Of a stretch of DNA of 64,000 nt, positions 34,620 through 43,187 are shown in pieces. The translations under genes and the position numbers were made by a program. This stretch comes from an uncultured Flavobacteriaceae bacterium (GTDB lineage Bacteria; Bacteroidota; Bacteroidia; Flavobacteriales; Flavobacteriaceae): assembly GCA_947502495.1 (NCBI GenBank), contig CANNAC010000003.1, positions 372,001 through 436,000 of the forward strand. Direction: 5' to 3'. The notes beneath the pieces were generated by a model. That model was not told the DNA's origin and did no database searches. It saw only the letters and a program-made list of their open reading frames with translations. Position 1 is the first letter of the stretch. Each line of letters starts with the position of its first letter.

Positions 34620-35651
34620 TTGCCAACAACAAAACCAAACATTCTGTTAGTATATACAGGAGGAACCATAGGAATGATTAAAGATTCTAAAACGGGAGCT
34701 TTAAGGGCTTTCGATTTTAAGAATTTATCCAATAAAATTCCGGAACTCAATTTGTTAGATTGTGAAATTGAGGCTATTTCATTTGACGAACCAATAGATT
34801 CTAGTAATATGAATCCAGAATATTGGTCGCAAATCGCTACGATTATTGAAGAGAATTATAGTCAATTCGATGGTTTTGTCGTTTTGCATGGTAGTGATAC
34901 TATGAGTTATACCGCATCTGCTTTGAGTTTTATGTTAGAAAACCTAAGTAAACCAGTGATTTTTACAGGCTCGCAATTGCCAATTGGTGATTTACGCACA
35001 GATGCTAAAGAAAATTTAATTACCTCCATACAAATAGCTGCTTTACAAAAAAATAACAAACCCGTTATTCAAGAAGTTGGTTTATACTTTGAGTACAAAT
35101 TATACAGAGCCAATAGAACTACTAAAATTAATGCAGAGCATTTTGAAGCTTTCGCATCTTTAAACTATCCGGATTTAGCAGAATCTGGAGTGCATTTAAA
35201 AGTTAATAAGGAGCATTTATTAAAACCTAAAAAAGCAGCAAAGTTAAAAGTTTTTAAAAATTTTAATGAAAATATTGGCTTGGTAAAGCTATTTCCAGGA
35301 ATCTCAAAAGCACTTTTAGAATCTATTTTTTCTACCCCAAATTTAAAAGGCGTTATTTTAGAAACCTATGGCGCCGGAAACTGTTCTACCGAAAATTGGT
35401 TTATTGAATTGTTAGAAAATACCATTAAAAAAGGAGTACATATTATTAACATTACGCAGTGTTCTGGAGGAAGTGTTGCAATGGGGCAGTATGAAACGAG
35501 CGAAAAACTTAAAAAAATAGGTGTAATTTCAGGAAAAGACATAACAACAGAGGCTGCTATTTGTAAACTTATGTATTTATTAGGACAAAAAATTATGCCT
35601 AAAACCTTCAAAATCACATTCGAAACTCCTTTAAGAGGAGAAATGGCTTAA
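34620..35651 (+). CDS. ansA: Type I (cytoplasmic) L-asparaginase
   Basis: A 343-residue asparaginase hydrolysing asparagine to aspartate and ammonia. The first catalytic Thr is in LVYTGGTIGM near residue 14, the second in VLHGSDTMSYTAS, and the Lys/Asp pair in GDLRTDAKEN. No signal peptide is present. The start appears to be TTG at 34620: no in-frame ATG lies between the upstream stop (34596-34598) and the first motif, and the first internal ATG would delete TGGTIGM. No terminator is obvious after the gene; a tRNA follows 76 nt later. Confidence 0.9.
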   Translation: MPTTKPNILLVYTGGTIGMIKDSKTGALRAFDFKNLSNKIPELNLLDCEIEAISFDEPIDSSNMNPEYWSQIATIIEENYSQFDGFVVLHGSDTMSYTASALSFMLENLSKPVIFTGSQLPIGDLRTDAKENLITSIQIAALQKNNKPVIQEVGLYFEYKLYRANRTTKINAEHFEAFASLNYPDLAESGVHLKVNKEHLLKPKKAAKLKVFKNFNENIGLVKLFPGISKALLESIFSTPNLKGVILETYGAGNCSTENWFIELLENTIKKGVHIINITQCSGGSVAMGQYETSEKLKKIGVISGKDITTEAAICKLMYLLGQKIMPKTFKITFETPLRGEMA

Positions 35652-35726
35652 AATTAACTGTCAAAATTTTAACATCTAAACTTTTTTTTGTTATTTGAGC
35701 CACTGTAATAAAAGATTAAAAATTAC

Positions 35727-35814
35727 AGAGAGGTGGCCGAGTGGCTTAAGGCGCACGCTTGGAAAGCGTGTATGCGTTAATAGCGTATCGAGGGTTCGAA
35801 TCCCTTCCTCTCTG
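35727..35814 (+). tRNA. tRNA-Ser (GGA anticodon)
   Basis: An 88-nt cloverleaf. Acceptor arms AGAGAGG / CCTCTCT; D arm TGGCCGAGTGGCTTAAGGC; anticodon stem CACGC / GCGTG around loop TTGGAAA, giving anticodon GGA (reads UCC/UCU); a long class II variable arm TATGCG-TTAA-TAGCGTA; T arm GAGGGTTCGAATCCCTT. Discriminator G; CCA is not encoded. The long variable arm confirms Ser. Confidence 0.96.
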
Positions 35815-35976
35815 CAAAAGAGTTTTTCTACATTATGTAAAAATTCTTTTGCTGTTTTATATAATAGGACCTATTAATAATAATATTTCCTTCCGTATAA
35901 GCTGCTTTTTTATTTTTTAATTGCATTTTTTTTATATCTTTAACACTTTAACTAATAAAATTAAGATCAAGAACCA

Positions 35977-36747
35977 ATGAAAAGATTATTTTCAATTCTA
36001 GCCATAGTATGTTTTATGGCATTCGGAACAGCAAATGCAACAACTAATGCAAGCACTATTGCAACAACAGTTGTTACCACTCAAGATGATGCAGCAGATG
36101 CAGCAACAGTTGAATCAGAAGGATTTCACCAAGAACTTAAAAGACGATTTATTGAAGGTGGACCAGGATTCATGGGAATCGTATTATTATGTTTAATTCT
36201 TGGATTAGCAATTGCTATCGAAAGAATTATCTTTTTAAACTTATCTAGTACAAACACAAAGAAATTAACACAAAACGTTGAAGACGCATTACAATCAGGT
36301 GGTTTAGAAGCTGCTAAAGAAGTATGTAGAAACACAAAAGGTCCTGTTGCCTCTATATTCTATCAAGGATTAGATAGAGCTGACGGAGATTTAGAAGCTG
36401 CTGAAAAAGCGGTTGTAGCTTACGGTGGTGTTCAAATGGGTCAATTAGAGAAAAACGTATCTTGGATTTCTTTATTTATTGCATTAGCGCCAATGTTAGG
36501 TTTCATGGGAACTGTAATCGGTATGATTCAAGCCTTTGATAAAATTGAAGCTGCTGGAGATATGCAACCTTCACTTGTTGCAGGTGGTATTAAAGTAGCA
36601 CTTTTAACAACAGTATTTGGACTTGTAGTTGCAATTATTCTTCAAATATTTTATAATTATATTATTTCAAAAATTGACAGTATCGTTAATGACATGGAAG
36701 ATTCTTCTATCAACTTAATGGATATGTTATCAAGATATAAGAAGTAA
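35977..36747 (+). CDS. exbB: MotA/TolQ/ExbB-type proton channel protein
   Basis: A 256-residue inner-membrane motor subunit. An N-terminal signal-like segment and linker (1-48) precede TM1 (about 65-85, GFMGIVLLCLILGLAIAIERIIF). A cytoplasmic helical domain and TM2/TM3 follow (WISLFIALAPMLGFMGTVIGMIQAF, LLTTVFGLVVAIILQIFYNYI). Together with the two ExbD proteins downstream it would use the proton gradient to drive TonB, and so the TonB receptors of this organism. It is the first gene of a four-gene operon, with a TATCTTTA box about 40 nt upstream. The extended N-terminus with a cleavable-looking signal is typical of the Bacteroidetes version. Confidence 0.93.
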   Translation: MKRLFSILAIVCFMAFGTANATTNASTIATTVVTTQDDAADAATVESEGFHQELKRRFIEGGPGFMGIVLLCLILGLAIAIERIIFLNLSSTNTKKLTQNVEDALQSGGLEAAKEVCRNTKGPVASIFYQGLDRADGDLEAAEKAVVAYGGVQMGQLEKNVSWISLFIALAPMLGFMGTVIGMIQAFDKIEAAGDMQPSLVAGGIKVALLTTVFGLVVAIILQIFYNYIISKIDSIVNDMEDSSINLMDMLSRYKK

Positions 36748-36777
36748 TATTAATAATTCTAATTTTTAAATAATATT

Positions 36778-37215
36778 ATGAATTCACAAAAAATAATTAC
36801 CATAATAGCAGGAGTAGTTGGTGTAATTGCCATGTTCTTCCTAATTAGAATTATTGGAGTAGGTGATGAAGCTATTAAAGCTGGTGAGTCTGATGGTATG
36901 GTAAATACATTTATGTATATAGCATATGTTATATTAGCTCTAATACTAGTTTTAGTTGTACTATTTACATTAAAAAACATTTTCACTAATAAAGACACTT
37001 TAAAGAGTACTTTAATGGGGGTTGGTGCATTTTTAATCGTAGGTGTGATTTGTTACTTTCTAGCCTCAGGAGTGGAAACACCAATGAAAGATGGTGAAGT
37101 ACTTTCTGCTGGCGATTCTAAATTAGTAGGAGCTGGATTATACATGTTCTATGCACTTGCTATTATAGCGATAGGAACTATGTTACTATCTTCAGTTAAA
37201 AAAATGATTAAATAA
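36778..37215 (+). CDS. Small membrane protein between exbB and exbD
   Basis: A 145-residue protein with four predicted TM helices (about 5-24, 42-62, 78-98, 115-137) and short loops. No domain recognised. It lies 30 nt after exbB and 1 nt before exbD (stop 37213-37215, next ATG 37217), so it is a fixed part of the operon. This four-gene order is usual in flavobacteria, suggesting an accessory subunit of the energy-transducing complex; the function is not established. Confidence 0.82.
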   Translation: MNSQKIITIIAGVVGVIAMFFLIRIIGVGDEAIKAGESDGMVNTFMYIAYVILALILVLVVLFTLKNIFTNKDTLKSTLMGVGAFLIVGVICYFLASGVETPMKDGEVLSAGDSKLVGAGLYMFYALAIIAIGTMLLSSVKKMIK

Positions 37216-37216
37216 G

Positions 37217-37849
37217 ATGGCAAAAAGAGCAGCACCAGAAGTAAATGCAGGATCGATGGCTGATATCGCTTTCTTACTCCTTATTTTTTTCTTAGTAACA
37301 ACAACGATCGAAACAGATTCTGGTTTGAACAGAAAGCTGCCTCCTATGGAGGAGTCTGATGAAGATGTTATTATTAAAGAGAAAAACATTTTTCAATTAG
37401 AAGTTAATAGAAAAAACCAGTTGTTTTTAAAAACAGGTGGAGAGGAAAAAGTAATTGAAATCAAAGAATTACGTGCAGCGGCTGTTACTTTTCTAGATAA
37501 TGGAGGAGGAGCAGGAGATAATGCTTGTCAATTTTGCCAAGGAAAGAAGAACCCAAGGTCGTCTGATAATTTTGATAAAGCAATTATTTCTTTACAAAAT
37601 GATAGAGCCACGGAGTATGACACATATATAGCAGTTCAAAATGAAATTATTGCTGCTTATAATGAGTTAAGAAATAGAGAATTTAAAAGAGCATTTCCTA
37701 GTTTAGATATGAACTTTATTGAGGCCGAAAATGCATATTCAGATGCAAGAACAACGCCAGCAACTAAAGCGAAACTAAAAGAGAAATTAGAGCAAATTAA
37801 AATTCTAGTACCTCAAAAATTCTCTGAAGCAGAGCCGAAGTCTAATTAG
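37217..37849 (+). CDS. exbD: ExbD/TolR-type biopolymer transport protein (1)
   Basis: A 210-residue single-TM protein. The proton-carrying Asp lies at the start of the helix in NAGSMADIAFLLLIFFLVTT (Asp16 region), as in ExbD. It is longer than E. coli ExbD (141) through a periplasmic extension with a Cys pair (CQFCQGKK) and a charged helix (about 125-200). This insertion is typical of the first of the two ExbD proteins in flavobacteria. It works with ExbB upstream and the second ExbD downstream. Confidence 0.92.
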   Translation: MAKRAAPEVNAGSMADIAFLLLIFFLVTTTIETDSGLNRKLPPMEESDEDVIIKEKNIFQLEVNRKNQLFLKTGGEEKVIEIKELRAAAVTFLDNGGGAGDNACQFCQGKKNPRSSDNFDKAIISLQNDRATEYDTYIAVQNEIIAAYNELRNREFKRAFPSLDMNFIEAENAYSDARTTPATKAKLKEKLEQIKILVPQKFSEAEPKSN

Positions 37850-37869
37850 ATAAAAAACTTAAATAAAAT

Positions 37870-38355
37870 ATGTCTAAATTTAAAAAGAAAAAAGGAGGCG
37901 AAATGCCAGCAGTGAATACTGCATCCTTACCAGATATTGTATTTATGTTATTATTCTTTTTCATGGTAGCAACTGTAATGAGACAAAACACTTTAATGAT
38001 TGAGAATAAATTACCTCAAGCAGATCAAGTTGAAAAACTTGATAAAAAGAGTTTAGTAATGTATATTTATGCTGGTAAACCTAGTACAAATTACAAAAGT
38101 CAATATGGTAGTGAGGCTAGAATTCAGTTAAACGATAAGTTTGCTGATGTTAAAGATATTGCTGCTTTTATTGCTGCTGAAAGAGCGGCTAAAAGAGAGG
38201 AAGAAGTACCTTTTCTTACTACTGCTTTAAAAGTAGATAGTAAAGCAAACATGGGATTGGTAACAGATATCAAACAAGAATTGCGTAAGGTAAACGCACT
38301 AAAAATTAATTATACAACTAGAAAAGGTAATGCCTTAGAAGGTTTAAAGAAATAA
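37870..38355 (+). CDS. exbD: ExbD/TolR-type biopolymer transport protein (2)
   Basis: A 161-residue second ExbD. A Lys-rich N-terminus (KFKKKKGGEMPAVNTAS), TM helix with the essential Asp (LPDIVFMLLFFFMVATVMR) and a compact periplasmic domain ending with the KVNALKINYTTRKGN segment. Two different ExbD proteins probably form the heteromeric pair inside one ExbB pentamer. The operon ends 22-57 nt later at a hairpin. Confidence 0.92.
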   Translation: MSKFKKKKGGEMPAVNTASLPDIVFMLLFFFMVATVMRQNTLMIENKLPQADQVEKLDKKSLVMYIYAGKPSTNYKSQYGSEARIQLNDKFADVKDIAAFIAAERAAKREEEVPFLTTALKVDSKANMGLVTDIKQELRKVNALKINYTTRKGNALEGLKK

Positions 38356-38376
38356 TTATAAATCTTAATTTTATTA

Positions 38377-38412
38377 AAAGGCGTTTTGAGAAATCATAAC
38401 GCCTTTTTTTTG
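38377..38412 (+). terminator. Terminator of the exbB operon
   Basis: A stem AAAGGCGTT / AACGCCTTT with a 12-nt loop and T8, just before the next ATG at 38419. Confidence 0.85.
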
Positions 38413-38418
38413 TAGCAA

Positions 38419-39117
38419 ATGAAAAATACTTTTTTAATTGTACTGTGCCTTTTTAGTCTATCGAATTCTTTTTCGCAAGAAGAAGCGCCCGTAGAACAAG
38501 AAGTGGATTCTTTATATAAAGAAGATCAATTTTACGTTGGTGTTACCTATAACCTCTTAATTCAAAGACCGAAAGGTGTTTCGCAAAGTGGTTTTTCTAC
38601 AGGTTTTCATTTAGGGTATATTAAAGACATGCCAATTAATGTAAATCGTAATGTTGCTATTGGAGTAGGTTTAGGTCTTTCTAGTAATTCTTTTAACCAG
38701 AATATGTTAATAGATAAAGATAGTAATAGCAATTATACATATACCGTTTTAGATGATAGTGAAGATTCATATACCAAGAATAAATTTACTACCTATATGA
38801 TTGAAGCACCCATTGAGTTTAGATGGCGAACTTCTACACCAACCGAATATAAATTCTGGAGAATATACACCGGTTTCAAATTGGGTTACGTTATTGCTAA
38901 TTCCTCTAAGTTTAATAGTGATACCACTATTAAACATAGTAATATTTCGGACTTCAATAAGTTTCAATATGGGTTTACTATTAGCGCGGGGTATAACACT
39001 TGGAATATTCACTTCTATTATGCATTAAATACGCTGTTTAATAAAGATGCACAATTGAATGGTTCCAGTTTGGATATGCATGCCGTTAAAATAGGCTTAA
39101 TGTTGTATCTTCTTTAA
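38419..39117 (+). CDS. Outer membrane beta-barrel protein (porin-family, PorT-like)
   Basis: A 232-residue secreted barrel: signal peptide (1-19, ending SFSQ), an acidic linker, then alternating strands (FYVGVTYNLLI, SGFSTGFHLGYIKD, AIGVGLGLSSNSF, YMIEAPIEFRWR, GFTISAGYNTW) to a terminal IGLMLYLL. It resembles the PorT/outer-membrane-protein beta-barrel family found downstream of exbD genes in flavobacteria. It starts 6 nt after the operon terminator, so it may be expressed by readthrough; I see no separate promoter. Confidence 0.78.
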   Translation: MKNTFLIVLCLFSLSNSFSQEEAPVEQEVDSLYKEDQFYVGVTYNLLIQRPKGVSQSGFSTGFHLGYIKDMPINVNRNVAIGVGLGLSSNSFNQNMLIDKDSNSNYTYTVLDDSEDSYTKNKFTTYMIEAPIEFRWRTSTPTEYKFWRIYTGFKLGYVIANSSKFNSDTTIKHSNISDFNKFQYGFTISAGYNTWNIHFYYALNTLFNKDAQLNGSSLDMHAVKIGLMLYLL

Positions 39118-39198
39118 ATGGGATAAACCAATAGTTTGTTCTAGTGAAATTGGACGCTGTTTATTCTTAAAATGGCTGGATCAATCCAAACGTTTCTT

Positions 39199-39807
39199 TT
39201 AATGCAACCAGTAATTTAATAGTGTAAGTTGCGGTATTAAACCAATACAAAACCCTGCTATTAATTCGACATAATTATGTGCTTGTAAGTGTAATCTGGA
39301 AGTAGCTATCGCTCCTGTAAGTATTGCCATGATAGCTAAAGTACCATTGATATTTATACCAAAATGTATGCTTAAAGCAATATAAAACATAAAAACACCA
39401 GATACAGCAATCATATGTATACTTGCTTTGAATTTTAATATAGCTAGAATAAAGCAAGTAAGATTAGATAGTAGTATACCAATAAAGAAGTAGTAAAGCT
39501 CTACAATCTCACCAGGAGGAAAAACTCGTTTTACTATAAGATAGATTATAATACAATTAAGCCCTAAAGGTAAAATACGTTCTTTAGCCGTTTTTAAATA
39601 AATGCTATTGGTTTTTCCTATCGTTTTTAATAAATAATATATAAGTATCGGTAGTATTACGGTTAAAATAGAAATAGAAATAAGCTTTGCTTGTATTATT
39701 TCTTTAGGAATAAATCTTGGAGATTTTGAAAAGTAAAAAATCACACCAAGTAATGGCATGATTATAGGATGAAAAATAAAGGATATACTTTTTAGAATGT
39801 GATTCAT
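39199..39807 (-). CDS. PAP2-like membrane phosphatase-family protein
   Basis: A 202-residue protein with six predicted TM helices. Near the C-terminus ATSRLHLQAHNYVE matches the third PAP2 phosphatase signature SR-x5-H-x3-D except that Glu replaces Asp. An ASIHM segment stands where PSGH is expected. The first signature K-x6-RP is not clear. So it is a degenerate member of the phosphatidic acid phosphatase fold and may not be a standard phosphatase. Its ATG overlaps the rpoN stop by one base (39807), so it is translated together with sigma-54. Confidence 0.75.
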   Translation of the reverse strand: MNHILKSISFIFHPIIMPLLGVIFYFSKSPRFIPKEIIQAKLISISILTVILPILIYYLLKTIGKTNSIYLKTAKERILPLGLNCIIIYLIVKRVFPPGEIVELYYFFIGILLSNLTCFILAILKFKASIHMIAVSGVFMFYIALSIHFGININGTLAIMAILTGAIATSRLHLQAHNYVELIAGFCIGLIPQLTLLNYWLH

Positions 39808-41267
39808 TAAATCTTTTTTCGAAGTCTTGCCACAGGAATATCTAATTGCTCTCTATATTTTGCAACCGTACGTCTAGCAATTGGGTAGCCTTTTTCTTTT
39901 AATATTTTTGCTAAAGCCTCATCTGTTAAGGGCTTTTTCTTACTTTCCTCTTCAATAACCGTTTCTAGTATTTTTTTAATCTCTCTAGTAGAAACTTCTT
40001 CTCCTTTATCGTTAGTCATCGACTCACTAAAGAATTCTTTTATCAATTTTGTACCATAAGGAGTATCTACATATTTACTGTTTGCAACACGAGAAACCGT
40101 AGAAACATCCATTTCAATTTCATCTGCAATATCTTTTAAAATCATAGGTTTGAGATTACGCTCATCTCCCGTTAAAAAATATTCGCTTTGGTAATGCATA
40201 ATAGAACTCATGGTTACAAAAAGCGTTTGTTGTCTTTGCTTAATAGCTTCAATAAACCATTTTGCGGCATCTAACTTCTGCTTAATAAACATCACAGCAT
40301 CTTTTTGCGATTTGCTTTTTTGTTTGGTGTCTTTGTAGCCTTTAAGCATGTTGTTGTACTCTCTAGATACATGAAGTTCTGGAGCATTTCTTCCGTTTAA
40401 GGTAAGCTCTAGTTCACCATTGACAATCTTTATAGCAAAATCTGGAACGACGTGTTCTACTCTTCGGTTATTTCCAGCATAACTTCCGCCTGGTTTCGGA
40501 TTTAAGCGTTCTACTTCATGAATGGCATCTTTAAGTTGCAACTCACTGATATCAAATTTTTGTAAAAGTTTTTTGTAGTGTTTTTTAGTAAATTGTTCAA
40601 AAGCCTTGTCAATAATACTAGTTGCTAATGCTACATCTGGATGCTGTTCTTTTCTATGTAATTGTATCGATAAACACTCTTGTAAATTTCTAGCTCCTAC
40701 TCCTGCAGGATCTAATTGATGTACAATTTTTAAAACACGTTCAATTTTATCTTCTGTAGTAAACACGTTTTGTGTAAAAGCCAAATCATCCATGATGTCT
40801 GATAATTCTCTACGTATATAGCCACTTTCATCTACACTACCAACCAAGAATTCTGCAATATCACGTTCTTCATCACTCAGTCTGTAGGTATTTAATTGGT
40901 TTACTAAATGTTGTGTAAACGAAGTTCCTGCCGCATAAGGCATGGTTTTTTCTTCATCGTCTGCACTATAATTATTGACTTGCGTTCTGTAATCTGGAAC
41001 TTCATCATCGCTTAAGTACTCATCTACATTAATATCTCCAGCATCTATGGTTTCGTTATCATCATAATCATCTTTGGTGTTATCTAGATCATCATCATAG
41101 TCGCTATCATTTTCTTCTTTACCACCTTCAAGCGCTGGATTTTCTTCAAGTTCTTGCTTTAAACGTTGTTCAAATGCTTGCGTTGGCAACTGTATCAATT
41201 TCATTAATTGAATTTGTTGTGGCGACAACTTTTGTGATAATTTGAACTGTAAATATTGTTTAAGCAT
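39807..41267 (-). CDS. rpoN: RNA polymerase sigma-54 factor
   Basis: A 486-residue sigma-54: Gln/Leu-rich region I (LKQYLQFKLSQKLSPQQIQLMKLIQLPT), an acidic region II (about 45-110, runs of Asp/Glu), the core-binding domain (about 120-300), the HTH (about 370-400, ADEIEMDVSTVSRVANSKYV) and the C-terminal RpoN box ARRTVAKYREQL. It needs AAA+ activators, none of which is in the window. Upstream lies a hairpin-ended small gene; downstream the PAP2-like gene is translationally coupled. Confidence 0.96.
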   Translation of the reverse strand: MLKQYLQFKLSQKLSPQQIQLMKLIQLPTQAFEQRLKQELEENPALEGGKEENDSDYDDDLDNTKDDYDDNETIDAGDINVDEYLSDDEVPDYRTQVNNYSADDEEKTMPYAAGTSFTQHLVNQLNTYRLSDEERDIAEFLVGSVDESGYIRRELSDIMDDLAFTQNVFTTEDKIERVLKIVHQLDPAGVGARNLQECLSIQLHRKEQHPDVALATSIIDKAFEQFTKKHYKKLLQKFDISELQLKDAIHEVERLNPKPGGSYAGNNRRVEHVVPDFAIKIVNGELELTLNGRNAPELHVSREYNNMLKGYKDTKQKSKSQKDAVMFIKQKLDAAKWFIEAIKQRQQTLFVTMSSIMHYQSEYFLTGDERNLKPMILKDIADEIEMDVSTVSRVANSKYVDTPYGTKLIKEFFSESMTNDKGEEVSTREIKKILETVIEEESKKKPLTDEALAKILKEKGYPIARRTVAKYREQLDIPVARLRKKI

Positions 41268-41299
41268 TGTTAAATTTTGATTTAAGCTAAAAATAAAAA

Positions 41300-41332
41300 A
41301 AACAATCTAGATTATAACTAATCTAGATTGTT
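41300..41332. terminator. Terminator between the 63-residue protein gene and rpoN
   Basis: A perfect 13-bp stem AACAATCTAGATT with a 6-nt loop is flanked by A and T runs, 30-60 nt past the stop of the small gene. Confidence 0.82.
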
Positions 41333-41360
41333 TTAATTAAAATATTTTTAGGATGTGTAG

Positions 41361-41552
41361 TTATTTCTTGGCTTTGTTGTCTTCGAAATATTTATAAAGA
41401 ATACTAACAGCAAGAAAACTCCAAATTAGTCGGTAGACCCAAATATTCAATTCCATTCCAAATATAGAAGAGTGATTCGAATTACTGAAAAAACTATAAA
41501 CGACGTTTGCAATAGCTAATATTCCTATTATTAATGATAATTTTCCTTTCAT
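41361..41552 (-). CDS. Small two-TM membrane protein
   Basis: A 63-residue hydrophobic protein with two TM helices (about 4-22 and 38-55) and a Lys-rich tail (FEDNKAKK). It has its own terminator. I recognise no family; size and charge pattern are typical of a real small membrane protein rather than a chance frame. Confidence 0.6.
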   Translation of the reverse strand: MKGKLSLIIGILAIANVVYSFFSNSNHSSIFGMELNIWVYRLIWSFLAVSILYKYFEDNKAKK

Positions 41553-41598
41553 AGCTATTTGTTTCGTTATTTATGGGTTGCGCAACTAAGTAATCTTC

Positions 41599-41673
41599 TT
41601 TGTCATTTCTAGCTTGTCGAGAAATCTTTTCTTTTAGAATAACAGATTTCCTCGCTTAAATGGAAATGACAAA
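41599..41673. repeat. Extragenic palindromic repeat (REP-like), nested inverted repeat
   Basis: The outer arms TTTGTCATTTC / GAAATGACAAA and inner arms GAGAAATCT / AGATTTCCTC enclose a short centre. This is a common flavobacterial intergenic element type. It sits 10 nt past the asnS stop and could also help end that transcript. Confidence 0.7.
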
Positions 41674-41682
41674 ACACTGCTT

Positions 41683-43116
41683 TTAAAACTCTGCGTTTTG
41701 TGGTGTTCGTGGGTATGGTATTACGTCACGAATATTTGTCATTCCTGTTGCAAACATGACCAAACGCTCAAAACCTAAACCAAATCCAGAATGTACAGCG
41801 GTACCATATTTACGTAAATCTAAATACCACCAAAGTTCTTCTTCAGAGATGTCTAATGCAGCCATTTTTTGTTTTAAAACGTCTAAACGCTCTTCACGTT
41901 GTGCTCCACCAACTATTTCTCCTATTCCTGGGAAAAGAATATCCATAGCACGAACCGTTTTACCATCTTCGTTTAAACGCATGTAAAATGCTTTAATATT
42001 TGCTGGGTAATCAAATAAAATCACCGGACATTTAAAGTGCTTTTCTACTAAGAAACGTTCATGTTCACTTTGTAAATCTGCTCCCCATTCTTCAATAATA
42101 TAATTGAATTTTTTCTTCTTGTTTGGTTTCGAGTTTCTTAAAATGTCGATTGCTTCTGTATAACTAACGCGTTTGAAGTTATTATCTACAACGAATTTTA
42201 ATTTTTCAATTAAACTCATTTCACTTCGCTCTGCTTGTGGTTTCGTTTTTTCTTCGTCTAATAAACGATTTTCTAAAAATTCTAAATCTTCACGATTGTT
42301 TTCTAGAATATAGTTGATAACCGATTTCATAAAGTCTTCCGCTAAATCCATATTTCCAGCCAAATCCATAAAGGCAACTTCTGGCTCAATCATCCAGAAT
42401 TCAGATAAATGACGTGAAGTATTCGAGTTTTCTGCTCTAAATGTTGGTCCGAAAGTATATACTTTACCAAGAGACATAGCATATGTTTCTGCTTCTAATT
42501 GTCCTGAAACGGTTAAGTTGGTTTCGCTTCCAAAGAAATCTTCTTTAAAATCTACTTTACCTTCTTCGGTTAATGGTGGTGTTTTAGCATCTAAATTAGT
42601 TACTCTAAACATTTCACCAGCTCCTTCAGCATCACTTCCTGTTATGATAGGTGTGTGCATGTAGTAAAAACCGTTTTCATTAAAGTATTTATGTACTGCA
42701 AAAGATAAGCTAGAACGTAAACGCATGATGGCACTAAATGTACTAGTACGTGTGCGTAAATGTGCGTTTTCACGTAAGAACTCGAAAGAGTGCTTTTTTG
42801 GTTGAATTGGATACGTTTCTGGATCGGAGTCTCCAAGAATTTCAATGCTTTTTACAGCAATTTCTACTTTCTGACCTTTTCCTTGGCTTTCTATCAGTTC
42901 TCCTTTTATATGTACTGCCGCTCCAGTTGTTATACGTTTAAGCGTGTTTTCGTCTGTATTTTCGAAATCTACAACACATTGTATATTGTTAATTGTCGAT
43001 CCGTCATTTAAGGCAATAAAACGTTTAGCACGAAAGGTTCTAACCCAACCGTTTATTTCTATTTCTTGACCAAATTGGTCTTTGGCTAATAATTGTGAAA
43101 CTGTATTAGTGTTCAT
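41683..43116 (-). CDS. asnS: Asparagine--tRNA ligase
   Basis: A 477-residue class IIb synthetase charging tRNA-Asn. N-terminal OB-fold (GQEIEINGWVRTFRAKRFIALNDGST), then the catalytic domain: motif 1 (FHVHTPIITGSDAEGAGEMF-like, here YMHTPIITGSDAEGAGEMF), motif 2 (GPTFRAENSNTSRHLSEFWMIEPE) and motif 3 (GFGLGFERLVMFATG). Asn rather than Asp specificity fits the length and the absence of a GAD insertion. A TATATTTG box lies about 50 nt upstream of the ATG. Confidence 0.96.
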   Translation of the reverse strand: MNTNTVSQLLAKDQFGQEIEINGWVRTFRAKRFIALNDGSTINNIQCVVDFENTDENTLKRITTGAAVHIKGELIESQGKGQKVEIAVKSIEILGDSDPETYPIQPKKHSFEFLRENAHLRTRTSTFSAIMRLRSSLSFAVHKYFNENGFYYMHTPIITGSDAEGAGEMFRVTNLDAKTPPLTEEGKVDFKEDFFGSETNLTVSGQLEAETYAMSLGKVYTFGPTFRAENSNTSRHLSEFWMIEPEVAFMDLAGNMDLAEDFMKSVINYILENNREDLEFLENRLLDEEKTKPQAERSEMSLIEKLKFVVDNNFKRVSYTEAIDILRNSKPNKKKKFNYIIEEWGADLQSEHERFLVEKHFKCPVILFDYPANIKAFYMRLNEDGKTVRAMDILFPGIGEIVGGAQREERLDVLKQKMAALDISEEELWWYLDLRKYGTAVHSGFGLGFERLVMFATGMTNIRDVIPYPRTPQNAEF

Positions 43117-43165
43117 TGTATTTAATTTTTTTTCATCTATGCTAAGGCTTCGATGTATATGGATG

Positions 43166-43173
43166 CAAATATA
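43166..43173 (-). promoter_or_regulatory. -7 promoter box of asnS
   Basis: TATATTTG matches TAnnTTTG, 50 nt before the asnS start in the gap after the exporter gene. Confidence 0.5.
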
Positions 43174-43187
43174 ATTTATTGTTGTAT

